From: Phlegmacium glaucopus
Lineage: Eukaryota > Basidiomycota > Agaricomycetes > Agaricales > Cortinariaceae
Length of the DNA: 28,050 nucleotides
NCBI GenBank assembly: GCA_015039465.1
Contig: MU130029.1
Location: 222,350 to 250,399 of the forward strand
Direction: 5' to 3'
In this document: positions 18,872-28,050 of the stretch, piece after piece
Numbering within the stretch: position 1 is the stretch's first letter
Layout of the letters: each line of letters opens with the position of its first letter
The notes under the pieces: model-generated
The model's input: only the letters and a program-made list of their open reading frames with translations
The model's database searches: none
Told to the model about the DNA's origin: nothing
Position numbers and translations under genes: made by a program

Positions 18872-20638
18872 ATGGCAGCTTACAAGCCAGAGACGAAGCT
18901 GATTCACTCACTGGAAAAGCTAACTATGCACCGAGTTCTACGTATTCCCGAGCTTCTACAAATGATATTTGGCGCGTTAGACCTACCCTCCAACACGGTG
19001 AACGCTCGTGTGTGCAGACAGTGGTCTGATATCGCATTAGGCGTGTTATGGAGGGAAGTCGACGATCTATACTTTTTGTTCAGGATTCTGGCACCATTGA
19101 AAAAGACGGTTGAAGAAAACTATGTAACTCGTTAGTATGCTCCGTCGTGTTTACTCAGGCTGACACCTACCAATCTGTAGGAATTTGAAAGGTCACCATT
19201 ACCAGATGACTGGAAACGATTTATGAAATACAGCACCAAAGTTCGTCTTCTAAGCCACCAGACAACTTCAACACACCCTCTCCACCAAAGCATATTCGAC
19301 ACCATAGCACGAACGCGTACAACGCTCAACATTCTGCCCAACATCCACACCGTCCACTGGCAAAATCCCAACCTAAACCTCTGCATCATATTTATGCACG
19401 CCAATATAAGACACTTCACCTTCATTATCCCTATCAATTTCGCAACCGACTCTCCACGGCCGTTCTTCCTGGAGATTACCTCACGAATGCCACATCTTAC
19501 GAACCTTGATATACGGTCTTCCGTACCCATGCATACTATCGAAACAGAAATGATCTCATTGATTGAACAACTCCCGAAACTGAAGAAAATCACGTTTCCT
19601 CGATTCTATTTAACAACCAAAGTCGCGGAATCTCTGTCTCGGCTATCGCATCTTGAGATCATCGAATTTCAATACTCGGCTGAACAGGGGTGCGGCGATT
19701 CAACCGATGTTACACCTTTTATCCCCAATCTGACCGAATGCGCGTTTCCTTCCCTATGGGACCATTCGATGACCACTACATTTGATGACGCGGCTCGTTT
19801 CATCAATGCCAAGTTCTCTCCTACCAATCTTACCATGTTATATATCGATTCCGATTTCATCGAAACTCCCTCCTCAATTCACAACTTCCTCTCCGTCGTC
19901 GCAGAAAACTGCCAACTGCTCCAATCCCTTGCCCTAGTCTCACTCCGGGATGCTAGTTCAGTACCTGATATCGACCAAGCTACAGATGATGATATAACTC
20001 TCGACGTGTTGAAACCTCTTCTCAAACTTCCTGGTTTATTGATGATGGAGCTTGTCCACCAACATCAGCTTGCTTTGAACCAGGTTGACATCGAGTTGCT
20101 AGCATCTTCTTGGCCATCACTCGAAACACTCATTCTCAATAACGAACCCGTCCATCTTGCTCGATCCAATCTCACGCTCAAGGCCCTTCTTCCATTTGCA
20201 AAACATTGTCATAAACTTACACACCTCGGTCTTTTCCTTGATGCCACTACTGACCATGAATCGTTTGGTCAAGTCAATCTCATCCCTTTCTATAATCTCA
20301 AAAGACTGTCAATGGGAGTCTCTATCATTGCTGATAGCGACAGCGTGGCTTTATGTCTCAGTTGTATACTACCTCCATGGTGCAAGCTCGACTCTGGCAT
20401 AACATGGGATGAAGGAAACGAGATAAGTACTTCAATATCGCTAAAAGTCGAGGAAAGATGTCAAACCTGGTCGAAAGTTGCGGAAATGTTGCCTATGCTT
20501 TGTACTTTGAGGATGCAGGAAAGAGAGCGGTCTCGTATGATAGAAAAAGAGTTGGAAGATTTGAGGATGCGTACGGCAGTTATGAGTGATATAGCTCTTC
20601 TTGGGGTACGAGATAGTTCAAGCTGTATTATGATTTAA
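18872..20638 (+). CDS. F-box protein, second type (LRR-like C-terminal half)
   Basis: Two exons, 18872-19123 and 19181-20638, are joined in frame across a 57-nt intron to give 569 aa. Residues about 22-60 form an F-box of agaricomycete type (IPELLQMIFGALD, then NARVCRQWSDIALGVLWREV). The rest has regularly spaced leucine-rich stretches (LPKLKKITFPRF, LSRLSHLEIIEF, LLKLPGLLMMEL, SLETLILNNEP). These suggest a degenerate leucine-rich-repeat target-binding domain of an SCF ubiquitin-ligase adaptor. A charged helical segment (RMQERERSRMIEKELEDLR) lies near the C-terminus, and the last residues (SSSCIMI) hold a single Cys four residues from the end. It is not closely similar to the F-box protein at 11903-13863. 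The substrate is unknown. Confidence 0.88.
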
Positions 20639-21589
20639 GTTTTATTGCTATTTACTTCTTTGTAGTACTTGTTAGTGTAGGACCCGAAGGTTGGAGGATC
20701 TACACGCTCCATATCTGTCTACAGACCGCCGATTCTTCCCGGCTCATTTAGGACTATGGTGGACACTCGCAATGTGGGTATTAGTTTCGATTATCTTGCA
20801 AACATACTTCAAGCTAAAATAAATTCAACCTTGAAGCTTGAAGGTTGAAGGTTGAACAGTTTCAATTAAGGTATCCACGAAATATTTTCTTCACCATCAA
20901 AATCATTATCAATATTTGAAAAACAATAATTCAAGTTCGATCGTACCTTGATCGATATCATATTAATCGCTATCATTTACCATCCTTCTGTTGACAGATC
21001 CAATCCAAACGAGATAAAAATCATATACCTTCCGTAAGTCCCCAGAGTATCCAATCTTGATGATGGTAGTATCCTTAAGCCTGTGATATATTTTAAATAT
21101 ATTCTAATAAATCGCTTGGAGCACAGTTTACGATTTTGACCTTGTAATGACAATGTAATCTCCCAATTCAGGTTCCAAGGTCTCGGTGAAAAATTGCTAT
21201 TGAAAGGCTGCCTGTCGGGGAAGCCTCACTGAGCGGTCACACAGCTTGATAGGACCACGTTGTATTGTCGAGAACGAGACAGATACGAGTACGAGCGTAA
21301 CGGTAAGAATGTCGAAATAGGAAATGAGAATCTCCCTATATACTGTCTGATCGCGTGACGTGAATAACAGATAAGATAAGAAAACCTCGACAGACGAGTA
21401 AGACCGCAGTTCTTTCCTTGACTGTGGGAATGCTCACGTGGTCTTGCGCATAAACCCAGCCAAACTCCCAAAGTTGGATTTCACAAAATTATGCAAATGG
21501 CTGTGACCGTTAATTGAGTACTATGTACCTTTACCCCGGGCGCTGCGCTCAATCTCGGTTCCGACCCAACTTCCCCCTTGCACGAAATC
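20639..21589. other. Intergenic region upstream of the seven-TM cluster
   Basis: No gene is supported. It holds TTGAAG / GGTTGAA repeats, including a near-palindrome at 20824-20849 (TTCAACCTT, 8 bp, AAGGTTGAA). The ACATACTTCAAGCTAAAATAAA stretch at about 20801-20823 has a weak counterpart at about 23329-23350. Confidence 0.5.
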
Positions 21590-22846
21590 ATGAAGCTAAG
21601 TGTTAGAGACAGCAACTTCATAGTCATTGCAACATGTCTAGAAGGTTTTCTCTACGGTACGATATTCTTTCTACAACTTTCATAGCTCTTGCTAAAGAAG
21701 TATAATACTATTAACCTGTCCCAGGACTCTATTCCGGCATATTCGCAATGTATTTACAAGACTACTGGGCATCGAAAAAAGCCGCCAACAAAAACATCCT
21801 CTTCTATGCTCTGTGTGCCCTATATATTCTATCCGTTGTTACCATTGTACTTGATATAACAGCTTTCATATATACAGACGTTATTAACAATTCCATCGCT
21901 AACAATTTCCAGGCTTTTTTACGCTTTCAATTGTGCAGTTTCACCGGAATCCGAATCCAACAGCATTACTCAACATATATATTACTCAAGGCGTAGTAAC
22001 TGGTTGCTGCGACTTCACAGCTCAATCTATCCTAGTACATTGAAACTACTTATCCACATCATTTATTTTACTCATGCAAATCTTAAAGATCTACCGTTGC
22101 TGGATCGTGTGGGATTGCAATATCCGTGTCGTGGTCATTCCTTCAATTTTCGCATTTGTATTCTTAGGTCAGTCAACAGGTTATCTTATTTGACTGGCTA
22201 ACTTCAATTGATTGCCTCTAGCTATGTGGTTAGTGGGTGCCGGCTCACTATGCATTCTATCAGACCAAGCTGTACAACATGTCTGGGGGATTTGGCTGTT
22301 TGGAGGAAGTTTCGCCATGTCCATGACTGTGAATGCTCTGGTAACAGGCCTAATCATCTTCAAGATCTTCAATGTGTACCGTGAAATCAGATCCACCTCG
22401 GCGTTGGGCGTCACTGACGGCAGTAAAATTCGGACTGTCATTTTCATACTAATTGAATCTGGCATGGTATTATTTTCAATCCAATTGGCTCGGCTCGTGG
22501 TTACCATTCTTCAAACGATGGACGCTACCCTTGTAACTTCTTATCTGATCGTTAATTACATGCACCAAATGCTCAATGTGATTACAATATCGGTCGTTGC
22601 TACTTCTCATTTTACTGATAACATGATTCTGCCTAGGGTATAACACCTACAATCATCCTGGTGCGGATCTCAATGAGACTCTCGTTCTACGACAAGGAAT
22701 CCACCTCAGAATCTACCGTTGGGAGCTTGCGCTTTGCAGCTAACAATCCAAAGTCGATGCCGGAAACGGAAGATGTCGGTGTTGTGGATAGAGACGATGA
22801 TACTGGTGTTCAACCAAGTTACGATATCGAGATAGTAGCTAGATAA
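21590..22846 (+). CDS. Seven-TM membrane protein, tandem copy A
   Basis: Six exons, 21590-21656, 21725-21879, 21939-22034, 22089-22167, 22222-22592 and 22637-22846, give 325 aa. All introns are 44-68 nt GT-AG. Seven hydrophobic segments are visible, from EGFLYGLYSGIFAMYL (helix 1) through NILFYALCALYILSVVTIVLD (helix 2) to NVITISGITPTIILVRI (helix 7). The C-terminal tail of about 60 residues is polar, with ESTVGSLRF, and presumably cytoplasmic. It belongs to a large agaricomycete family of unknown function that I recognise by pattern (GCCDF, IYRCWIVW, MTVNALVTGLIIFKIF). A receptor-like role is possible but unproven. Copies B and C lie downstream in the same orientation with the same exon layout. 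Confidence 0.87.
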
Positions 22847-23805
22847 TCATATAGAGTTCAAGGGCAGGATACACTGGATCTTGTCGGTACGCTGTGGTCA
22901 ATCATGACGAAGACTCACTTTGAAACATCCAGCTCGCGTTGCCCTGTTCTTGATTCAAGTTTTAGCTGCTGTCTGCCTGGAATCATTGAGTCCTTGATCC
23001 CACTATCGCATTTCCATCGCTGGTCGCTGGGTACTTGGCACTGTCCAACAGATCAACAGCGATATCCTCTAGTAAAGCCAGACTCCTGTTCAACTCCGTT
23101 CGCGACTCTGATTTTATGACGGAGGGCGTACCGAGGGGTGTAATGAATAAGAACGTGGCTGGAGGAGATCGAGGTCTAAAAAATTCTCTCCTCGTCAAAA
23201 CCTCAACACCCTCTATTCATCTCGCTGCTGAAAATGACTCTCCTGCCAAACAAATCGGATGGCAAAAGCACCAATAAATCCGATCAGCTCTCTTATTATC
23301 AGCAAGCGTAGTGGCGGATAACATCGCGAACATACCTCAAGTTAAATAAATCAATACCTGTAGAGTAGTATAACAACCTCGTAAATTGGTCAAGATGGAA
23401 GCTTGTCTGATGACAGGCTATTTAGTAATTTACCTTTGGAAAGGGCCGTCAGGTGACAACCAGTTTCTAGTTATGATAATGTAGTTGGGTGAAAGCACGA
23501 AGTGCTCCCCCGACCCCGAGTAGCATTCCGAACCGAATTGGGAAGAGACGAGGTGCGAGGGTGGGAAACGGCCCCCGAAGCCCCCAGACTGAGCTTCTGC
23601 TATAAAATCTGATTGAGAAAGGCTTCTCGGTGCTGACATGAGGAGTTTGCGCCGTATATAGGAAGTAGTGGGAGGGAGCTAAAACAAAGGACTGAGCCAA
23701 ATATGTGTTAATTCTAGTCTGCGCTTATAGGCGAGAATGTTGAATTTTGCAATGTGAAAGGCAATTTTATTTCAAACTCAGCTAACGTGCCGAACCACAA
23801 GTCGT

Positions 23806-24548
23806 CTGCCATCTTCCATTCCACTAAATCTCTCGAAATCAGGCGTCATCTAAAGAGCCCTAAAGATCCAGTTAGAAACTTTTCTTCCAGTCGATTGAAT
23901 GAATGACCCCAATCCACCCACAACCTTGCAACTGTGAAGGTAATTTTAAAACTCAGATAAAGTGCCGACATTTGGCTGTTCGTCGAACCAAAAGTCCCAA
24001 GGGAGGGTGCTCTGGGATTGGACAAAAATAGACGATATTGATGTTGGATGTAGATTAGGCTGTGAAATCGATTTTCGAAGATTCCCAGGTGGTAGGATAA
24101 AAATAGAGTGAGATGTGCAAAGTTTTCTATATCAGACTAAGACTATATATGTATCAAATGCATCTATATAGTGCAATATCACGTCATACCATAGTATGAT
24201 AGTTAGTCCAAAAGTTGTCCAAAAGATTTTCCAAAAGATGCGCAATGGGTTAACAAGTCGAAAACAAAAGAGAAAAAGAAAAAAAGGTTCCCACGAAATA
24301 AATGAACCAATATCTTGGTAAAATTTTATCCTATCGCCTCGGAACCTTCAGAAATCGATTTTCCCAGCCCAATCTACATCCAAAATCAACATCATGCACT
24401 TTTGTCCAATCCAAAGGGTCTGTCCGCCATTTCACATTCCCACCAAATCTCTCGAAACTAACAGGCGTCATCTACAGAGCCCTGAAAATTCAGTTGAAAA
24501 AGCTTTCAGTCGATTAGAGGAACACGAATGACCCCAATAATCCACCCG
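23806..24548. repeat. Diverged direct and inverted repeat complex
   Basis: Segment X (23806-23920) recurs in the same orientation at 24424-24548; both contain AAATCTCTCGAAA, GGCGTCATCTA and CAGTCGATT. Segment Y (24323-24415) is the inverted counterpart of 24014-24105; both contain AATCTACATCCAA or its complement, and TTTTGTCCAATCC. X follows Y directly on the right. The arrangement suggests an old duplicated and rearranged element, with too much divergence to define its ends. Confidence 0.65.
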
Positions 24549-24733
24549 CATGATACTAGTATGCAGATAAGTGAGCGCCACTGCTAATAGTTGTTCGACA
24601 CTTGACCTGACAGAGCTCCGATCCGCCGTGCTGAAAACAATGGTCCACTCAAACTGGTAAGTATAATTTATGACAGCGGCTGTTTGCAAGTCCGTCAGGA
24701 ATATCTCAGTTGCTATTGAATGCTAGACTACGA

Positions 24734-24740
24734 TATAAAG
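24734..24740 (+). promoter_or_regulatory. TATA box of seven-TM copy B
   Basis: TATAAAG followed by CA lies 51 bp upstream of the ATG at 24785. The same ATATAAAGCA word lies 43 bp upstream of copy C. Confidence 0.5.
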
Positions 24741-24784
24741 CAATGGTCAAAGATGCAATAGGTCATTAAGACAAACACAAAATC

Positions 24785-26042
24785 ATGAAGCTAACCGTTG
24801 GAGACAGTAGGGTCATATTCATTGGAATATGTCTTGAAAGTTTTCTCTACGGTACGATATTTTTTCTAAGCTCTGGCTGAAGAAGTATAATGTTAACCTA
24901 TCCCAGGACTCTATTCAGGCATATTCGCAATGTATTCACAAGACCACTGGGCATCGATAAAACCCGCCAACAAGACGAAAAACATCGTCTTCTATGCTCT
25001 TTGTGCTCTATATATTTTATCTATGGTCAACATTGTGCTTGATATGACAGTTTTCTCATACACGGTTAGTAACCATTCCATCGGTATCAGTAACAAGCTT
25101 TTTTACGCTTTCAGTTGTGCAGTTACACCATAATCCGAACGTGAATCCAACGACATTACTCGACATATATATTATTCAAGGCACAGTAAATGGCTGCTGC
25201 GATTTTATAGCCCAAGCTATTTTGGTATGTACAAATTACTTATCCATATCATTTATTTGATTCATGCGCATCATATAGATCTACCGTTGCTGGATTGTGT
25301 GGGGTTACAATATCCGTGTCGTGATCATTCCTTCAATCTTCGCATTTGTATTCTTAGGTTAGTCAACAGGCTATCTTATTTGACTAGCTAATTTCAATTT
25401 ATTGCCTCTAGCTATGTGGTTAACGGGTGTCAATTCACCATACATTCTCTCAAACCAAGTTGTGGAACCTAGCTGGGGTATATGGCTGGCTGTGGCAAGC
25501 CTTGCCATGTCCATGATCGTGAATGCTCTGGTAACAGGCTTAATCATCTTCAAGATCTTCAATATGTACCGTGAAGTCAAATCCACCTCGGTCGACCAAA
25601 CATTGGGCCTCACTGGCGGGAGTAAAATTCGGACTGTCATTTTCATACTAATTGAATCTGGCATGGTATTATTTTCATTCCAATTGGCTCGGCTCGTGGT
25701 TACCGTTTTCCAAACGATGGACGCTACCCTTAAAGGTTCTTATCTTATCGTTAACTATATTCACCAGATGCTCAATGTGATTACAATATCGGTCATTGCT
25801 ACTTGATATTTTACTGATAATATCGTTCTCTCTAGGGTATAACGCCTACAATCATCCTGGTGCGGGTCTCAATAGGATTGTCGCTCCACGAGAAGGAATC
25901 CATTTCAGAATCTACCGTTGGGAGCTTGCGCTTTGCAGATAACGATCCATATTCAATATCGGAAACAGGAGATGTCGGTATTGTACCCCAGGAGAGTGGA
26001 GACGATGATACTAGATCCTGTATACACGTAAACGCATCATGA
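24785..26042 (+). CDS. Seven-TM membrane protein, tandem copy B
   Basis: Six exons, 24785-24851, 24907-25064, 25123-25224, 25279-25357, 25412-25791 and 25836-26042, give 330 aa. Exon layout and phases match copy A. It has seven hydrophobic segments and the family words GCCDF, IYRCWIVW, NALVTGLIIFKIF and ITPTIILVRV. Compared with copy A, exon 5 carries a three-codon insertion after KSTS (VDQ), and the C-terminal tail diverges after GDVG. The intron at 25792-25835 has a weak GTCATT donor, but the same site (GTCGTT) is used in copy A and its removal joins TIS to GITPTIIL. The function is unknown. Exon 5 is nearly identical between A and B over long runs, which suggests recent duplication or gene conversion. 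Confidence 0.87.
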
Positions 26043-26391
26043 GCACTCTTATTACTACAACTAAACTGTGGCCAAGCATGTGAAAGACTCACTGTCACGG
26101 ATGCGTCTTCTCACCTAGACATTCGGAGCTTTATCATATGCATTGATTTTGGGTAGTCATTTTGACTATAAGAGTTGTAGATCAATTCTCTTACCACACT
26201 AAACGCCGTGCCTTCACACCATTACTTCCCCTTCAACTCACACCTGCAGGACGATGCCAATGATGGCGCATGAAACATACAAAGAAAAAAAAGGTCAGTC
26301 AAACCCAGATTAACACGCATACAGTAACTTACTGCGTTTAGTCTTTGACTCACCGCTCGTGTGATGGCGCGACAAAGCAGAAGATACTATC
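26043..26391. other. Spacer after copy B
   Basis: It is the 3' flank of copy B up to the hAT-like element, and no gene is seen. Confidence 0.5.
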
Positions 26392-27011
26392 TAGGGCTGC
26401 CAACCGTCCCGTCCACGGGGACGGCCGTCTAAAATCAACCCAGTGACGGGTGACGGTCCGTGTACAGACGGCCATCTTTTTTGAAATCCAAAGGTCGGTC
26501 GGGTCGGGTACGGTATAAAGACGGCCGTGACGGCCGTACACGGTAAAACAAGGAGAAAATTCATTTTACTTGAAATATTTGCAGAGTTAAAAATGTCTAC
26601 AAAGCTACAGAATATGTAATCTGGAATAAAAATTCTATGAAACCCACAATTAAGCTGGTTGATGACCAAATTGTTGGGACTGAAGCCAAATATTTAATTT
26701 AATTTATATTTAATTTGTTTTTTAGCACTAATAATTGGTGTAAATAGGTCGGAGAATAGCTCCCCTGACTTCCCAGATTTATTTGAGAGGGAAATATTAA
26801 CACGATTTTTGAATAAATTGACTTTTTTTGCATTTCTCGTTCAGTATACACCCGCTACCCGTGTACGGCCGTCTTGAGACGGGTAAAGACGGTTCACGGA
26901 CCGTTGAAACACGGCCGTGAATATTCAAGTTTTGAATCTCGTCGGGTCGGCATCCGTCACCGTGAGACGGTACCCGTGAACCGTCCAGGACGGGGCCGGT
27001 TGGCAGCCCTA
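26392..27011. mobile_element. 620-bp hAT-like non-autonomous element
   Basis: The ends are a perfect 15-bp inverted repeat, TAGGGCTGCCAACCG (26392-26406, complement at 26997-27011), extending imperfectly to about 22 bp. The TAGGGCTG start is typical of hAT elements, but no 8-bp target duplication is visible. If the outer TA is the duplication, a TA-targeting element is the alternative. Near both ends lie five copies of ACGGCCGT (26421, 26521, 26530, 26865, 26911) and many ACGG / CCGT words, as expected for subterminal transposase-binding repeats. It has no coding capacity. The AT-rich middle contrasts with the GC-rich ends. Confidence 0.75.
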
Positions 27012-27068
27012 TCATGAACCCCGGGTTTTATCTCTGTCATTGCATTTGATATTGATGCTGGACACTTA

Positions 27069-27075
27069 TATAAAG
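27069..27075 (+). promoter_or_regulatory. TATA box of seven-TM copy C
   Basis: TATAAAG followed by CA lies 43 bp before the ATG at 27112, matching copy B. The hAT-like element ends only about 60 bp upstream of it. Confidence 0.45.
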
Positions 27076-27111
27076 CAGGATACAAGAGGTTAACAAAATA
27101 GACACGAAATC

Positions 27112-27741
27112 ATGAAACTAGGTGTTAGAGACTATAACTTCATCGGAATATGTCTCGAAGGCTCTCTCTATGGTAAGATATTTTTTCTACAACTTCTTTC
27201 ATGGCTCATGCTGAAAGAAGTATGATGTTAACCTGTCCTAGGACTCTATTCTGGCATCTTCGCCATGTATTTAGAGGACCACTGGGCAACGAAAAATGGC
27301 ACCGAAAAGAGGAAAAATATCCTTTTCTACGCTCTGTGTGCTCTGTATATTCTATCCGTTGTTACCGTTGTGTTTGATATAACACTTTTCATAAATCCAG
27401 TTAGTACCAATTCCATCAGTAACAATAACCATCTTTTTTTACGCTTTCTGTTTTGCAGAAGCCAATGGCAGTCTTCCACATATCTCTTGTTCAAGGCACA
27501 GTAGCCGGTTGCTGCGATCTTATAGCTCAATCTATCCTAGTATGCATAAACTATTTATGCATCATAATCATTTATTTTATTCATGCAAATCTTAAAGATC
27601 TACCGTTGCTGGATTATTTGGGGTTGCAATATCCATGTCGTGATCATTCCTTCAATCTTAACACATCAGCAAATTCAGGAAAATCCTACAGTGTGTCACA
27701 GTCATGTCACCAAAATTACAGTTCCCCATAGTTTGTCATAG
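27112..27741 (+). pseudogene. Seven-TM membrane protein, tandem copy C, 3' truncated
   Basis: Exons 27112-27172, 27242-27399, 27459-27539 and 27598 onward match copies A and B in layout and sequence, including GLYSGIFAMYL, NILFYALCALYILSVVT, GCCDLIAQSIL and IYRCWIIWGCNI. Similarity stops abruptly at about 27660, inside exon 4 after VIIPSIL. The frame then runs through foreign repeat DNA to TAG at 27739-27741, for 147 codons in all. About four of the seven membrane segments remain and the whole C-terminal half is missing. Nothing up to the window end restores it. The promoter and splice sites still look usable, so a short transcript could be made. Confidence 0.8.
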
Positions 27742-27770
27742 TCACGTCACCAAACTTATAGTCCGTCATA
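27691..27770. repeat. 40-bp tandem repeat, two units
   Basis: Units 27691-27730 and 27731-27770 match at about 32 of 40 positions (GTCACAGTCATGTCACCAAA type). The repeat lies just after the point where copy C breaks off, so it belongs to whatever replaced the gene's 3' half. Confidence 0.75.
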
Positions 27771-28050
27771 GTGTCCATAGTATTCATGTCACACACACTA
27801 GCACTGTCCAGAACACTTTTGTCACTATATCACGCTGTACAGCACTGTATAGGAAATACATTGCTACTATTAAGCATTATGAAGCCCTTGCTTGTTTAAA
27901 ATATTAAATAATATGAACATAATTTAATCTCCCTTTTCCATTGTCACCATTACCACAACAATGAACTACTGAGGTAGACTCTTACCTACTAGTTATTGTT
28001 TTACTTATCACTTCAGAAATTCGAAGTAGAGCAATCAAGAATTAAAGTAT
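27771..28050. other. Right window edge, no gene seen
   Basis: Non-coding, AT-rich DNA contains CACTGT / GTCAC words related to the 40-bp repeat. It shows no trace of the missing exons 5 and 6 of copy C. Confidence 0.5.

Larger units (their letters stand above)
22847..24784. other. Intergenic spacer between copies A and B
   Basis: No gene is supported. It contains old repeats described separately: a direct repeat (23806-23920 and 24424-24548) and an inverted repeat (24014-24105 and 24323-24415). The rest shows scattered short open frames without family features. Confidence 0.55.

Noticed and set aside
22904..23277. Overlapping 60-80 codon frames after copy A
   Set aside because: They have no splice-joined extension, hydrophobic pattern or family motif, and are probably chance frames in spacer DNA.

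Overview
The window looks like nuclear DNA of a mushroom-forming basidiomycete (Agaricomycete). Genes are split by many 50-60 nt GT-AG introns. The families present (Plavaka and KDZ DNA transposons, a DUF6532 protein, agaricomycete F-box proteins, a lineage-type seven-TM family) are typical of that class. All exon models were built by hand from splice signals, frame and family resemblance; no search was run.

Layout. (1) Positions 1 to about 1.4 kb make no sense on either strand, but read backwards WITHOUT complementing they give the C-terminal 122 codons and stop of a KDZ-type transposase. This mirror-image block cannot come from an ordinary inversion. (2) From 1.4 to 3.34 kb is gene-poor repeat DNA. 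(3) Positions 3343-11143 are a complete 7.8-kb Plavaka-type (CACTA-like) transposon with 29-bp TIRs and a TA target duplication. It holds a dead transposase gene on the minus strand and, divergently, an apparently intact 14-exon gene for a DUF6532 protein. A 944-bp non-autonomous element with a related TIR is nested in the transposase gene. (4) From 11.1 to 11.9 kb is repeat-like DNA. (5) Positions 11903-13863 (minus) encode an F-box protein. (6) Positions 15106-17535 (minus) encode a 524-residue MFS sugar porter in 16 exons, one of only 9 nt. (7) Positions 18872-20638 (plus) encode a second, unrelated F-box protein. (8) From 21.6 kb to the end there are three tandem copies of a seven-TM protein gene. 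Two look intact and the third is cut off in its fourth exon. The spacers between them hold degraded repeats and a 620-bp hAT-like element.

The host genes (F-box, sugar porter, F-box, seven-TM array) show no obvious shared pathway. The region reads as an ordinary gene block with a transposon-rich left arm and a recently expanding tandem family at the right. The most unusual items are the mirror-image block and the transposon whose mobility gene is broken while its DUF6532 partner still reads cleanly.
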